Source of the DNA: an uncultured Eubacterium sp.
GTDB taxonomy: Bacteria > Bacillota > Clostridia > Lachnospirales > Lachnospiraceae
Assembly (NCBI GenBank): GCA_900548465.1
Contig: URKY01000002.1
Coordinates: 62,001 to 126,000 of the forward strand
Direction: 5' to 3'
Length of the DNA: 64,000 nucleotides
Below the pieces are notes generated by a model. That model saw nothing but the letters and a program-made list of their open reading frames with translations, did no database searches and had not been told where the DNA came from. The position numbers and the translations under genes are program-made. This document shows, one piece after another, positions 16,722-25,738 of this stretch. Numbering within the stretch: position 1 is the first letter of the stretch; the number at the start of each line of letters is the position of its first letter.

Positions 16722-16765
16722 AAAAAAACACCATAATATATCTTTTATTAAAATATATTATGGTG
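16722..16765 (-). terminator. Terminator of the phosphoglucomutase gene
   Basis: CACCATAATATA (16729-16740) pairs with TATATTATGGTG (16754-16765). On the minus strand it is followed by TTTTTTT, which runs directly into the start codon of the next gene. Confidence 0.85.
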
Positions 16766-16785
16766 AATATTTTTTATTCTTAATT

Positions 16786-18525
16786 TTAGTCATTAAGCAT
16801 TGCGTTAATCATATCTTTCATATAATTTCCAAGTGCTTCTAACTTTTCATCTGCATCGTCAAAGTTCTTACCCTTAACTCCGTAGTAGAACTTAAGTTTC
16901 GGTTCTGTTCCTGACGGTCTTATGCAAACCCATGCCTCTTCACTCAATTCAAGATATAAAACATTTGATTTTGGAAGCCCTGTTGGAACCACTTCCTTAG
17001 TCTGCATATCTGTAATAATATCAAGTTTGTAATCTCTTACTTTCAATACGTTATAATGACCAACAGTTGTTGGAACATTTCCTCTAAGTCTTTCAAGAGT
17101 GTTCTGAATTTTTTCAATTCCTTCCTTACCTTTCAAAGTAATAGCGTGAACACCATCTCTCCAGTATCCGTATCTTTCATACATCTCTTTCATCTTATCC
17201 CAAAGAGACATACCCTTTGTCTTATAATATGCAGCTGCTTCACACAGTGCCATAGTAGCAACAATTGCATCCTTGTCTCTTGCATGAGTTCCAATTAAGC
17301 AGCCGTAACTTTCTTCAAATCCAAATACATATGTTCCATTGCCATCTGTTTCAAATTCAAGCATCTTTTCACCGATGTATTTAAATCCTGTAAGAACTTC
17401 TATTAAATCAATGTTATAATATTTTGCAATGTCATTAGCGAGGTTTGTACTTACTATACTCTTAACTAATGCTCCATCTTCCGGTAACATTCCTTTTTCT
17501 TTCATCTGACTGATTTCATATTCAGCTAAAAGACACCCTGACATATTTCCCGTAAGAACATGATATGTTCCAGGCTTACTTCCCTTAATGTAAACACCAA
17601 GCCTGTCTGCATCAGGGTCGGTAGCAAGCAATAAGTCAGCTTCTACTTCATTTCCCAACTTCACTGCAAGTTCAAAAGCCTCTGCTGATTCAGGGTTAGG
17701 ATAGCTTACTGTAGGAAAATCACCATCCGGCATTTCCTGTTCCTTAACTACATATACATTTTCAAAACCAAGTTCCTTTAAAACTCTTCTTACAGGAATA
17801 TTTCCTGTTCCATGAAGTGGTGTATATACAATCTTAATATCCTTCTGAACCTGTTTAATGATATCAGGATTCTTAACCTGTGTCTTTATTGCTGCAATAT
17901 ATTTATCATCAATGGCTTTTCCAATTGTGATATACAATCCTTTATCAATGGCTTCTGTCTTTTCCATCGTTTTCATTGTTGAATAATCTGTAATTGCCTT
18001 AACTGCATCCATTATTCCTGTATCATGAGGTGGAGTAATCTGTGCTCCATCTTCCCAATACACTTTATATCCATTATATTCTGCCGGGTTATGGCTGGCT
18101 GTAACATTAATTCCTGCAATACAACCTAACTCTCTAACAGCAAAAGATAGTTCCGGTGTAGGGCGAAGTGACTCAAATACATAGGCTTTGATTCCGTTTG
18201 CATTTAAACATAAAGCTGCTTCATCTGCGAATTCAGGTGACATATGTCTTGAATCGTATGAAATTGCTACGCCTTTATCCTGTCCTTTCATTTCGATTAT
18301 ATAATTAGCAAGTCCCTGTGTAGCCTTACGTACAGTGTAAATATTCATTCTGTTAGTACCTGCACCGATAACTCCACGAAGCCCCGCTGTACCAAATTCT
18401 AATTCCGTATAAAATCTGTCTTCAATTTCTTTTTCGTCTGATTCGATTGCTTTCAACTCTTCTTTTGTTTCTTCATCGAAATATGGGTTTGAAAGCCATT
18501 CATTATACAACTCTTTATAGTCCAT
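16786..18525 (-). CDS. pgcA: Phospho-sugar mutase (alpha-phosphoglucomutase type)
   Basis: It interconverts glucose-1-phosphate and glucose-6-phosphate (possibly mannose phosphates), linking glycolysis to cell-wall and glycogen sugar nucleotides. 579 residues, matching the long Firmicutes PgcA form. In order: N-terminal 'FGTAGLRGVIGAGTNRMN', phosphoserine loop 'TASHNPAEYNGYKVYW' (active Ser in ASHNP), metal loop 'DPDADRLG', sugar loop 'FGFEESYGCLIG' and C-terminal phosphate-binding 'RPSGTEPKLKFYYG'. The ATG follows TTGGAGG. It has its own terminator and looks monocistronic. The symbol is by similarity to Bacillus PgcA. Confidence 0.92.
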   Translation of the reverse strand: MDYKELYNEWLSNPYFDEETKEELKAIESDEKEIEDRFYTELEFGTAGLRGVIGAGTNRMNIYTVRKATQGLANYIIEMKGQDKGVAISYDSRHMSPEFADEAALCLNANGIKAYVFESLRPTPELSFAVRELGCIAGINVTASHNPAEYNGYKVYWEDGAQITPPHDTGIMDAVKAITDYSTMKTMEKTEAIDKGLYITIGKAIDDKYIAAIKTQVKNPDIIKQVQKDIKIVYTPLHGTGNIPVRRVLKELGFENVYVVKEQEMPDGDFPTVSYPNPESAEAFELAVKLGNEVEADLLLATDPDADRLGVYIKGSKPGTYHVLTGNMSGCLLAEYEISQMKEKGMLPEDGALVKSIVSTNLANDIAKYYNIDLIEVLTGFKYIGEKMLEFETDGNGTYVFGFEESYGCLIGTHARDKDAIVATMALCEAAAYYKTKGMSLWDKMKEMYERYGYWRDGVHAITLKGKEGIEKIQNTLERLRGNVPTTVGHYNVLKVRDYKLDIITDMQTKEVVPTGLPKSNVLYLELSEEAWVCIRPSGTEPKLKFYYGVKGKNFDDADEKLEALGNYMKDMINAMLND

Positions 18526-18626
18526 AACTATCCTCCAACAATTTTTCCCAATCGTTTTTCATCATATCATAATATTTTTGTAATTAAAATAGAAAAAACG
18601 TTTTTTTTAACATTTTTACACTATTT

Positions 18627-19610
18627 TCATAGATTATTGATAAATTTCCACCTCAATTTTTCCTGATTTATAAACTGTTTCAATTTTTCTTCATTTTTTT
18701 CCGAATACCATGCTTTGTTTGAATTATAATAATAATTAATGATTTTCCAAAATTTTTCCGGATAAGAAATAAGATATTTAAGTACCTCATATTCCCTTAC
18801 TGAAATGGGGCGCACTTTGTCATACCCTGCAAGTATACCTTCTCCTAATTTTATATTCCAATTGTTTTTCTCCATTACCTTTCTTAAAAAATCATACAAA
18901 TCCTGTATGGCCGGTGCATAATTTACTTTTAAAAGATTTACCATAATAACCTTTCGGTTCATAAATAAAATATTATGGTAATTATAAGCTCCATGATTTA
19001 CTGTTTCGTCATTTATTGCATCCCGGTAAATTTCCTCATAAAAAGAATTATCCAACAGTTCCTTTGCTTCCATTCCCTGAGCGTGATACTGGTCAATAAT
19101 ATTGTGGAGAGACATTTCAAAAAAATTCTTATTTTTTCGCTTTTTGATGTAGTTTTTGATTCGAAGAATTTCCGAATTATGTTTTTCAAATATTACCGCC
19201 ATGTTTTTACCGGCATGCAGCCGGTTTTCTTCTGTAAAGATATCTGACATGTTTTCCGTTGCATTATGAAATCCTGCAAGATTTTTTGCCGCCATTAGAA
19301 GTTGTTCCGCATTGTTGTTACTGCAGTCTTCCGCCACAAACCATTTTTTTAATATGTAAGGGTATCCGTCCTCACTGATTGTTACATACTCTCCCTCTTT
19401 GTTTGCCACAACACTGTCTACCGTAAATCCCTTCGCCTCCAAATAATTATAAAAAGCACTCATAGTTGCCATTTTTTCATTACTGTTATTATACTCCTGC
19501 AAAATGTATCTTCCATTTTCAGTCTCACAACCGTAATTTCCTTTTGACCTATAAGTGATTTCTATCTTTAAATCATACTGTTCTAATACACTTAACGCTT
19601 TCTCGTTCAT
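18627..19610 (-). CDS. CotS-family spore coat protein (kinase-like fold)
   Basis: 327 residues from the ATG preceded by GGAGGGAAAGG; an upstream in-frame start would add nine residues before that site. The sequence follows the CotS/CotI pattern: 'YILQEYNNSNEKMATMSAFYNYLEAKGF', 'YPYILKKWFVAEDC', 'LAGFHNATENM', 'VNHGAYNYHNILF' (aminoglycoside-phosphotransferase-like catalytic loop with His and Asn) and 'DLYDFLRKVMEKNNW'. Such proteins are made late in the mother cell and placed in the coat. A sigma-K-like -10 (CATATTTTA, ~40 bases upstream, overlapping the end of cca) fits. Which coat protein it is cannot be said. Confidence 0.8.
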   Translation of the reverse strand: MNEKALSVLEQYDLKIEITYRSKGNYGCETENGRYILQEYNNSNEKMATMSAFYNYLEAKGFTVDSVVANKEGEYVTISEDGYPYILKKWFVAEDCSNNNAEQLLMAAKNLAGFHNATENMSDIFTEENRLHAGKNMAVIFEKHNSEILRIKNYIKKRKNKNFFEMSLHNIIDQYHAQGMEAKELLDNSFYEEIYRDAINDETVNHGAYNYHNILFMNRKVIMVNLLKVNYAPAIQDLYDFLRKVMEKNNWNIKLGEGILAGYDKVRPISVREYEVLKYLISYPEKFWKIINYYYNSNKAWYSEKNEEKLKQFINQEKLRWKFINNL

Positions 19611-19666
19611 TCCTTTCCCTCCATATCTTATTTGCATTATTCTAAAATATGAAGAAAAACATGCTG

Positions 19667-21037
19667 TTAGAACATTGTCCCTGCAATATCCTTTAATATT
19701 TCTTTTTGATTTAATTTTGGATTTTCAAGAACCTTTTTTAGGAGATTTTCCAAAATGTCCCCAATGATTTCTCCTTTTGGACATCCTATGGCAATTAAAT
19801 CTTTTCCTGCAATTTTTAATTCTTTTTTCGAAGTGCAAATATCCTTTTCCACAATCTCTTCGTACTGTTTTTTTACATACAGGTATCCGTCAAATCCCTT
19901 TTCTTTTCCATAATCGCTTTTTCCCTGAAAATCTGCATAAACCAGTTCCAGATATTTGTCATATATATCCTTTCCAATATTATGAACACTAATTCTTACA
20001 TTAACAGGACTCTTTTCATATTGAACCGGTCTGTCATCATGACAATACACAAGCCTTGTCACAAACTTAATTGTTTTATTATCCATTTTCAGTCTACGCA
20101 TAATTTTCTGTGCTATTTCTGCGCCAACATGGGCATGACCATAGAAATGCATTCTCTCCGGATCTTTTTTGTCGTAAGTTATTGCCTGAGGTTTTCCTAT
20201 ATCATGTAAAAGTGCTGCCCATCGCATCTCTTTAGTGTTTTCCACATTTTCCATGACTTTAATTGTATGTTCCCCAACATTATATTTATGATACGGAGTA
20301 TTTTGCGGACATTCCATCATTTTATCAAATTCAGGGAATATAACTTTTGTAATTCCACTTTTATATGCCGTAATTAATTTATCAGGGTGATTTGACACAA
20401 TTAATTTTTCCATCTCTACTCTTATTCGCTCTGCACTTATTTTTTCTAATGTTGGTGCAAGCTTCTCTATTGCCTTCATTGTGTCATTTTCAATTTCAAA
20501 TCCAAGTTGCGCTGAAAATCTCACTGCACGAAGAATTCTTAGGGCATCCTCCCCAAAACGTTCTTCTGCAACTCCCACACATTTAATAAGCTTTCTTTCA
20601 ATATCACCAATTCCGTCAAAAGCATCAATCAGCCCTACTGTAGGATTATATGCCATGGCATTAATTGTAAAATCTCTTCTCTTCAGATCTTCAATAAGAT
20701 TAGATGTAAATTCAACGCTGTCAGGATGTCTTCCATCGTTATATTCGCCATCCACTCTATACGTGGTAACTTCATATCCTACCCGCTTTATCATAACAGT
20801 AACTGTTCCATGCTGTATTCCCGTATCTATTGTTCTGTTAAAAAGTGCCTTTACCTGCTCCGGCAGGGCTGACGTAGTAATATCCCAATCCTGAGGATTT
20901 CTTCCAAGTATGGTATCCCTTACACATCCTCCCACAGCAAATGCCTCAAAGCCATTTTCCTCAAGGACATTTATTATAAGTTTTACACTTTTAGGTATTT
21001 CTATTTTAAATTCTTTTAATCCTTCATAATTGTTCAA
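19667..21037 (-). CDS. cca: CCA-adding tRNA nucleotidyltransferase
   Basis: It adds or repairs the 3'-CCA of tRNAs. 456 residues, with the class II nucleotidyltransferase head ('FAVGGCVRDTILGRNPQDWDITTSA', catalytic DxD in DWD), neck ('RRDFTINAMAYNP'), tRNA-binding region ('EDALRILRAVRFSAQLGF') and a C-terminal HD domain ('RWAALLHDIGKP'). The start is TTG at 21037, seven bases after AAGGAG; no in-frame ATG exists near this position. The stop overlaps the region upstream of the CotS-like gene. Confidence 0.93.
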   Translation of the reverse strand: MNNYEGLKEFKIEIPKSVKLIINVLEENGFEAFAVGGCVRDTILGRNPQDWDITTSALPEQVKALFNRTIDTGIQHGTVTVMIKRVGYEVTTYRVDGEYNDGRHPDSVEFTSNLIEDLKRRDFTINAMAYNPTVGLIDAFDGIGDIERKLIKCVGVAEERFGEDALRILRAVRFSAQLGFEIENDTMKAIEKLAPTLEKISAERIRVEMEKLIVSNHPDKLITAYKSGITKVIFPEFDKMMECPQNTPYHKYNVGEHTIKVMENVENTKEMRWAALLHDIGKPQAITYDKKDPERMHFYGHAHVGAEIAQKIMRRLKMDNKTIKFVTRLVYCHDDRPVQYEKSPVNVRISVHNIGKDIYDKYLELVYADFQGKSDYGKEKGFDGYLYVKKQYEEIVEKDICTSKKELKIAGKDLIAIGCPKGEIIGDILENLLKKVLENPKLNQKEILKDIAGTMF

Positions 21038-21063
21038 ATCCGTGCTCCTTCGATTTACATAAT

Positions 21064-22476
21064 TTATTTTAATATATTGTCTATAATTTCCAATGCCTTT
21101 TCCAATCTACTTTCCGGCACTGCGGAATAATTTATAATAAATTTATGTTCAAATTCTTTCAATTTATTATAACAGTAATCTGACACTCCTGAAATATTAA
21201 TATTCTGCTGCTTTAAAAGTTCCTTAAACTTTTCATCATCTATATCTTTATTTATTCCCAATATAAAATGAAGTCCCGCATTTTCTTCCTCTATTGTAAC
21301 TTTTGAATACACAGGTGACTGTTTTATTGCCCCAATTATTCTGTTTCTGTACTCTCTATAATAGTTGCGCATCCGGTTAATATGCCGTTCATAATAACCT
21401 TTTGAAATAAAATTAGCCAAAGTATACTGTTCAAATCCCGACACTGTTCCTGAATAAAAATTTAATTCTTTATTATACTTTTCCATTAATTCATCCGGCA
21501 AAATCATATAGGCTATTCTTATGGATGGAGCAAGAGTCTTTGAAAAAGTATTCATATATATTACCCTTGAGCTGTCCATTCCTGCCATTGGTGGAATAGG
21601 TCTTCCCGAAAACCTAAATTCACTGTCGTAATCATCTTCTATTATATAACCATTATTATTTACAGCCCATCCCAACAAATTATGTCTTCTTGATACCGGC
21701 ATAACCCTTCCTGTTGGAAACTGATGACTAGGAGATATGTGAACTGCTTTTGCATTAGTATTTACAAGCTGTTCTGTTCTAATTCCTGATTTATCCATAG
21801 GCAGGTGCAGACATCTGACTCCATTGCTCTCATATACTTTGCTTATTTTTTTGTATCCCGGATCTTCCAGGGCGATTGTACTGTCTTTTCCCAGTAACTG
21901 TACAATAATGCTGTAGAGATATTCCGTTCCTGCTCCTACGATTATATTATCCGCCTTTGCCTGAAGTCCCCTGAAATGTAACAGATAGTCCGCTATGGCA
22001 TTTCGCAGTTCCTCTACTCCTGTTGCTGCCGGGCTGGTAAGAAATGTATTTTCCTGATCTAAAAGAGTCTGTCTCATTATCTTCGACCATGTGGCAAAAG
22101 GGAAATTGTCATATACCATATGATTTGAACTAAAGTCCACGAACCACTGTTTTTTCTTTTCCTTTTTTTTACTCTCGATATTACTTTTCTTTTGACTATT
22201 TTCATTTCTCTTCTTATAGTCAATATACTGCTCGCTTATTTCGCTTACAAAATATCCCTTCTTTTCTTCCGTATAAATATATCCCTCAACAATCAGTTGG
22301 GCGTACGCATTTTCCACGGTTATTACACTAATATTATGATTTTTTGCCATTTCACGCTTTGATGGCAGTTTTTCCTTGGACTTCAGTTTGCCCGATAATA
22401 TATCTTCTCTTATGCACTTATATAAGTATTCATATAAAGGTTCTTTTCCTTTTTTCTCAAAATCATATGTTAACAT
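21064..22476 (-). CDS. pdxR: MocR/PdxR-type transcriptional regulator with aminotransferase domain
   Basis: 470 residues: an N-terminal GntR winged helix (about 1-75, 'LYKCIREDILSGKLKSKEKLPSKREMA') joined by a Lys/Glu-rich linker to a class I aminotransferase fold ('AAATGVEELRNAIADYL' region, 'EDDYDSEFRF', and the PLP-lysine segment 'NTFSKTLAPSIRIAYM'). MocR proteins of this type sense pyridoxal phosphate and control vitamin B6 genes. The divergent neighbour is a pyridoxal kinase, which supports the PdxR role. I chose the ATG at 22476 over an in-frame GTG four codons up. Inverted GGTATTAT boxes lie in the shared control region. Symbol by inference. Confidence 0.85.
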   Translation of the reverse strand: MLTYDFEKKGKEPLYEYLYKCIREDILSGKLKSKEKLPSKREMAKNHNISVITVENAYAQLIVEGYIYTEEKKGYFVSEISEQYIDYKKRNENSQKKSNIESKKKEKKKQWFVDFSSNHMVYDNFPFATWSKIMRQTLLDQENTFLTSPAATGVEELRNAIADYLLHFRGLQAKADNIIVGAGTEYLYSIIVQLLGKDSTIALEDPGYKKISKVYESNGVRCLHLPMDKSGIRTEQLVNTNAKAVHISPSHQFPTGRVMPVSRRHNLLGWAVNNNGYIIEDDYDSEFRFSGRPIPPMAGMDSSRVIYMNTFSKTLAPSIRIAYMILPDELMEKYNKELNFYSGTVSGFEQYTLANFISKGYYERHINRMRNYYREYRNRIIGAIKQSPVYSKVTIEEENAGLHFILGINKDIDDEKFKELLKQQNINISGVSDYCYNKLKEFEHKFIINYSAVPESRLEKALEIIDNILK

Positions 22477-22540
22477 TTTTTCACCCACTTTTTCCGGATA
22501 CGTTTAATGTCAGAATTTCCATTAATTTTTATACTTGACT

Positions 22541-22614
22541 GGTATTATATTTTTCCTGTAATATGGCAATAGCAATAATACCATGTTGGTATTATACTTT
22601 ATTAAATTTATATT
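22541..22614 (+). promoter_or_regulatory. Pyridoxal kinase promoter with PdxR-like operator boxes
   Basis: GGTATTAT occurs as direct copies at 22541 and 22588 and inverted at 22575-22582, forming ATAATACC-ATGTT-GGTATTAT. The right-hand box overlaps the -35 TTGGTA (22586-22591), which is followed after 17 bases by TATATT (22609-22614). Direct plus inverted boxes between a MocR gene and its divergent target are typical for this regulator family. Confidence 0.65.
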
Positions 22615-22654
22615 GTAAATTTATTATTTTGTACAATTATGATTGGAGTTATTT

Positions 22655-23491
22655 ATGAAACGTGTTCTTAGTATTCAGGATATATCGTGCTTAGGAAAGT
22701 GTTCCCTTACAGTGGCTCTTCCTATTATTTCGGCAATGGGAGTAGAAACAAGCATTGTTCCCACTGCTGTTTTGTCCACTCATACAAAATTTAACCACTT
22801 CACTTTCAGGGATCTGACAAATGATATGGAAGGGATTAAAAACCACTGGATTTCAGAAGGGTTTAAGTTTGATGCCATTTATACCGGGTATTTAGGCAGT
22901 AAAGAACAGGTAGATATTGTTTCGGAATATTTTTCTACTTTTGGAAACAGTCATAATTATATTGTTGTTGATCCGGCAATGGCAGATAACGGAAAGATGT
23001 ATACAGGCTTTACAAAAGATTTCGCCATTACAATGTCAAGGCTTTGTTCAAAGGCAGATATCATTCTCCCAAACATTTCTGAAGCCTGCTTTATGCTAAA
23101 CAGGGATTATGTTGGCGAAGATGCTCCTCTACCGGTTATTAAAGAACTGCTTACAGACTTAATTAAGCTCGGCTCAAAATACGCTGTAATTACCGGGGTA
23201 AAACTTCCTGATGGAAAGCTTGGATTTATCGGATACGACAGCAGTAGTCAGGAGTTCTTTATGTATGGCACGGACGAAGTTCCTATAAAATCTCACGGAA
23301 CAGGTGATGTTTTTGCCAGCACATTTACCGGTGCCTTAATGAATGGCTATAGTGTATTTGAGTCTTTGAAAATTGCAGCAGATTTTACGTATCTTTGTAT
23401 TCAGGATACTTACAATGATTCAAACGCCGTTGACTATGCAGTGAATTTTGAGACACAAATTCCTAATCTTTTGAAGATGATAAATAAATAA
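22655..23491 (+). CDS. Pyridoxal/pyridoxamine kinase (ribokinase fold)
   Basis: It phosphorylates pyridoxal, pyridoxamine or pyridoxine with ATP in B6 salvage. 278 residues from the ATG six bases after GGAG; a TTG upstream is rejected. Motifs: 'RVLSIQDISCLGKCSLTVALP' at the N-terminus, 'DAIYTGYLGS', 'VVDPAMADNGKMY', 'LPNISEACFM' and the anion-hole segment 'SHGTGDVFASTFTGAL' with the catalytic Asp of GTGD. The divergent MocR regulator and shared operator support B6-controlled expression. The gene ends three bases from the convergent fic gene. Confidence 0.93.
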   Translation: MKRVLSIQDISCLGKCSLTVALPIISAMGVETSIVPTAVLSTHTKFNHFTFRDLTNDMEGIKNHWISEGFKFDAIYTGYLGSKEQVDIVSEYFSTFGNSHNYIVVDPAMADNGKMYTGFTKDFAITMSRLCSKADIILPNISEACFMLNRDYVGEDAPLPVIKELLTDLIKLGSKYAVITGVKLPDGKLGFIGYDSSSQEFFMYGTDEVPIKSHGTGDVFASTFTGALMNGYSVFESLKIAADFTYLCIQDTYNDSNAVDYAVNFETQIPNLLKMINK

Positions 23492-23494
23492 CTT

Positions 23495-24097
23495 CTACAA
23501 TTTCTCCGTTTTGTAAGCTTTGTACCCTTCATAGAAATAACTGTTATCAATTCCCTTCATATAAATTTCACGGCTGTCTGTTTTATCAGTTAAGGCATTT
23601 TGTAAGACATGCTTAATTTCAATATCTCTAATTGGACTGCGTTCCATGGCAAGAAGATAATCTTCTTTGTCAACCTTACTCCAGTCTATGACCTTTCCTA
23701 TTTCACTTTTCAAAATATGGTCAAGCCATATTCTCGTACTTCTTCCATTGCCTTCCCTAAAGGGATGTGCAATATTCATTTCCACATATTTTTCAATTAT
23801 CTCATCCAAATTTGATTGTGGCATTTTATCAATATTGTTCAAAGCTGTCTCTAAATACATTAATGGAGCAAAACGGAAATTTCCCTTTGCTAAATTAACA
23901 TCTCTAATCTCTCCTGCGAAATAATAAATATCTTCAAACAGGAATTTATGAATTCGTTGTAATGTAACAAATTTTCCGGGTTCTAATTTTCCCAGCATAT
24001 TATTCTCAAATAATTCTTTCGCTTTCTTTTTGCTTATTCGTTCCTCTTCTCTTGCAAGTTCAGCCGAATCATTTATCCTTAATTTATTTTCCAGCAT
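23495..24097 (-). CDS. Fic-domain protein (class III architecture, probable AMP transferase)
   Basis: 200 residues, mostly a Fic domain. The active-site motif is intact: HPFREGNGRSTR starting at His111 (consensus HxFx(D/E)GNGRxxR). Near the C-terminus S186-YFY-E190-G191 matches the class III inhibitory motif (S/T)xxxE(G/N), so the protein is likely self-inhibited, as with the Neisseria single-domain Fic. It would transfer AMP, or another nucleotide part, to an unknown target. No antitoxin gene is next to it. It is convergent with the pyridoxal kinase (three bases apart) and downstream of metK's terminator. Confidence 0.88.
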   Translation of the reverse strand: MLENKLRINDSAELAREEERISKKKAKELFENNMLGKLEPGKFVTLQRIHKFLFEDIYYFAGEIRDVNLAKGNFRFAPLMYLETALNNIDKMPQSNLDEIIEKYVEMNIAHPFREGNGRSTRIWLDHILKSEIGKVIDWSKVDKEDYLLAMERSPIRDIEIKHVLQNALTDKTDSREIYMKGIDNSYFYEGYKAYKTEKL

Positions 24098-24164
24098 AGT
24101 TATCTCTCCTACTTTTTATATGTAATCATTATAACATATTGAAGATTATATTTGTTCGGCAAAT

Positions 24165-24223
24165 CAAAAAAGCACAGCCACAAACATCAATACTTCTTTC
24201 AATGTTTATAGTTGTGCTTTTTT
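24165..24223 (-). terminator. Terminator of metK
   Basis: AAAAAAGCACAGCCACAAACAT pairs imperfectly with ATGTTTATAGTTGTGCTTTTTT. On the minus strand the T-run follows the stem, 17 bases after the metK stop. Confidence 0.85.
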
Positions 24224-24239
24224 ATGTTTCTATTTTAAT

Positions 24240-25430
24240 TTATTTTGCATATTTTGCTAATATGTCTACCTTGTCTGTTTTCTCCCAAGGCACATCAATG
24301 TCATGTCTTCCAAAGTGACCGTAAGCTGCTGTCTGCTTGTATATTGGTCTTCTTAAGTCTAACATTTTGATAATTCCGGCAGGTCTTAAGTCAAAGTTTT
24401 CACGGATTATTTCCACAAACTTTTCATCACTTAACTTTCCTGTTCCAAATGTATCAACCATAATTGATGTCGGATGTGCTACACCGATAGCATATGATAA
24501 CTGGATTTCACACTTATCAGCAAGGCCTGCTGCAACAATGTTCTTTGCAACATATCTTGCTGCATAGGCTGCTGAACGGTCAACCTTTGTACAGTCTTTT
24601 CCCGAGAAAGCTCCGCCACCGTGTCTTGCATATCCACCATAAGTGTCAACAATAATTTTTCTTCCTGTCAAACCACTGTCTCCATTTGGTCCACCGATTA
24701 CAAAACGTCCTGTTGGATTAATGAAGAACTTTGTGTTTTCGTCTACCATATCCTTTGGTAATACAGGATCAAACACATATTTCTTAATGTCCTTATGGAT
24801 CTGCTCCTGTGAAACCTCTGCATCATGCTGAGTTGATAAAACAACGGCGTCAAGTCTTACAGGTTTTCCATCTTCATCGTATTCTACCGTAACCTGTGTT
24901 TTTCCATCAGGTCTGAGATATGAAAGAGTTCCGTTCTTTCTTACTTCTGTTAATTTAAGTGCAAGCTTGTGAGCTAAAGCAATTGGGTATGGCATAAATT
25001 CTTCTGTCTCGTTTGTGGCATAACCAAACATCATCCCCTGATCTCCGGCACCAATAGCATCTAATTCTTCATCAGACATTTTATTCTCTTTCGCCTCTAA
25101 TGCCTTGTCAACACCCATTGCAATATCACTTGACTGTTCATCTAAAGCTGTTATAACACCACATGTATCACAGTCAAATCCGTACTTTGCTCTGTCGTAT
25201 CCGATTTCTCTAATTGTTTCTCTTACTACTTTCTGAATATCAACATATCCCTTTGTAGTAATTTCGCCCATTACTAAAACAAGTCCTGTCGTAATGCTTG
25301 TTTCACAGGCAACACGGCTCATCGGATCCTGTTTCATTAATTCATCCAAGATGGCATCTGAAATCTGATCACAGATTTTATCAGGATGTCCTTCTGTTAC
25401 TGACTCTGATGTAAATAATCTCTTTTCCAT
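24240..25430 (-). CDS. metK: S-adenosylmethionine synthetase
   Basis: It makes SAM from methionine and ATP. 396 residues, normal length. Signatures: '[23 protein letters not shown]' near the N-terminus (His15-type catalytic His), '[17 protein letters not shown]' and the P-loop-like '[19 protein letters not shown]'. The ATG follows AAAGGAG. It is transcribed alone from a sigma-A promoter through a SAM-I riboswitch and ends at a strong terminator. Confidence 0.97.
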   Translation of the reverse strand: MEKRLFTSESVTEGHPDKICDQISDAILDELMKQDPMSRVACETSITTGLVLVMGEITTKGYVDIQKVVRETIREIGYDRAKYGFDCDTCGVITALDEQSSDIAMGVDKALEAKENKMSDEELDAIGAGDQGMMFGYATNETEEFMPYPIALAHKLALKLTEVRKNGTLSYLRPDGKTQVTVEYDEDGKPVRLDAVVLSTQHDAEVSQEQIHKDIKKYVFDPVLPKDMVDENTKFFINPTGRFVIGGPNGDSGLTGRKIIVDTYGGYARHGGGAFSGKDCTKVDRSAAYAARYVAKNIVAAGLADKCEIQLSYAIGVAHPTSIMVDTFGTGKLSDEKFVEIIRENFDLRPAGIIKMLDLRRPIYKQTAAYGHFGRHDIDVPWEKTDKVDILAKYAK

Positions 25431-25526
25431 TTACGTCTCCTTTTCTTTACTGTGCATTACTGCTTTAACTATAGTATCTCGCAAATATTTATTTTCTACT
25501 TGGGAGAATTTTTATTGTAAAAGAAA

Positions 25527-25673
25527 AAGTCCACTAATTAGTGGACTTGAATTCAAGGTATCAAATCCTCTTATTGATCAAACTTGTGTCTGCTCAGGTT
25601 GGCACCTTCCTGACTGTTGTCGGGGTTGCCGTGGCTTCCTCGGTCCTTGTACCTCCACCACTCTGAATAAGAG
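25527..25673 (-). promoter_or_regulatory. SAM-I (S-box) riboswitch with terminator, upstream of metK
   Basis: Read on the minus strand it begins CTCTTATTCAGAG, then GGTGGAGG, 'GAAGCCACGGCAACC', 'AAGGTGCCAACCTGAGCAG' and closes P1 with AATAAGAG at 25568-25575, the hallmark order of the S-box aptamer. It is followed by a perfect terminator hairpin AAGTCCACTA/TAGTGGACTT (25527-25548) with a T-rich tract. SAM binding should stabilise the terminator and shut off metK. Confidence 0.95.
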
Positions 25674-25695
25674 AAAATATTTATTTGCAATGGTT

Positions 25696-25724
25696 ATATT
25701 ACTATCATAACATTAACATGTCAA
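25696..25724 (-). promoter_or_regulatory. metK: Sigma-A promoter of the SAM-riboswitch/metK transcript
   Basis: TTGACA, 17 bases, TAATAT on the minus strand, placing the transcript start just upstream of the aptamer. Confidence 0.8.
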
Positions 25725-25738
25725 GACATACACCTAAA

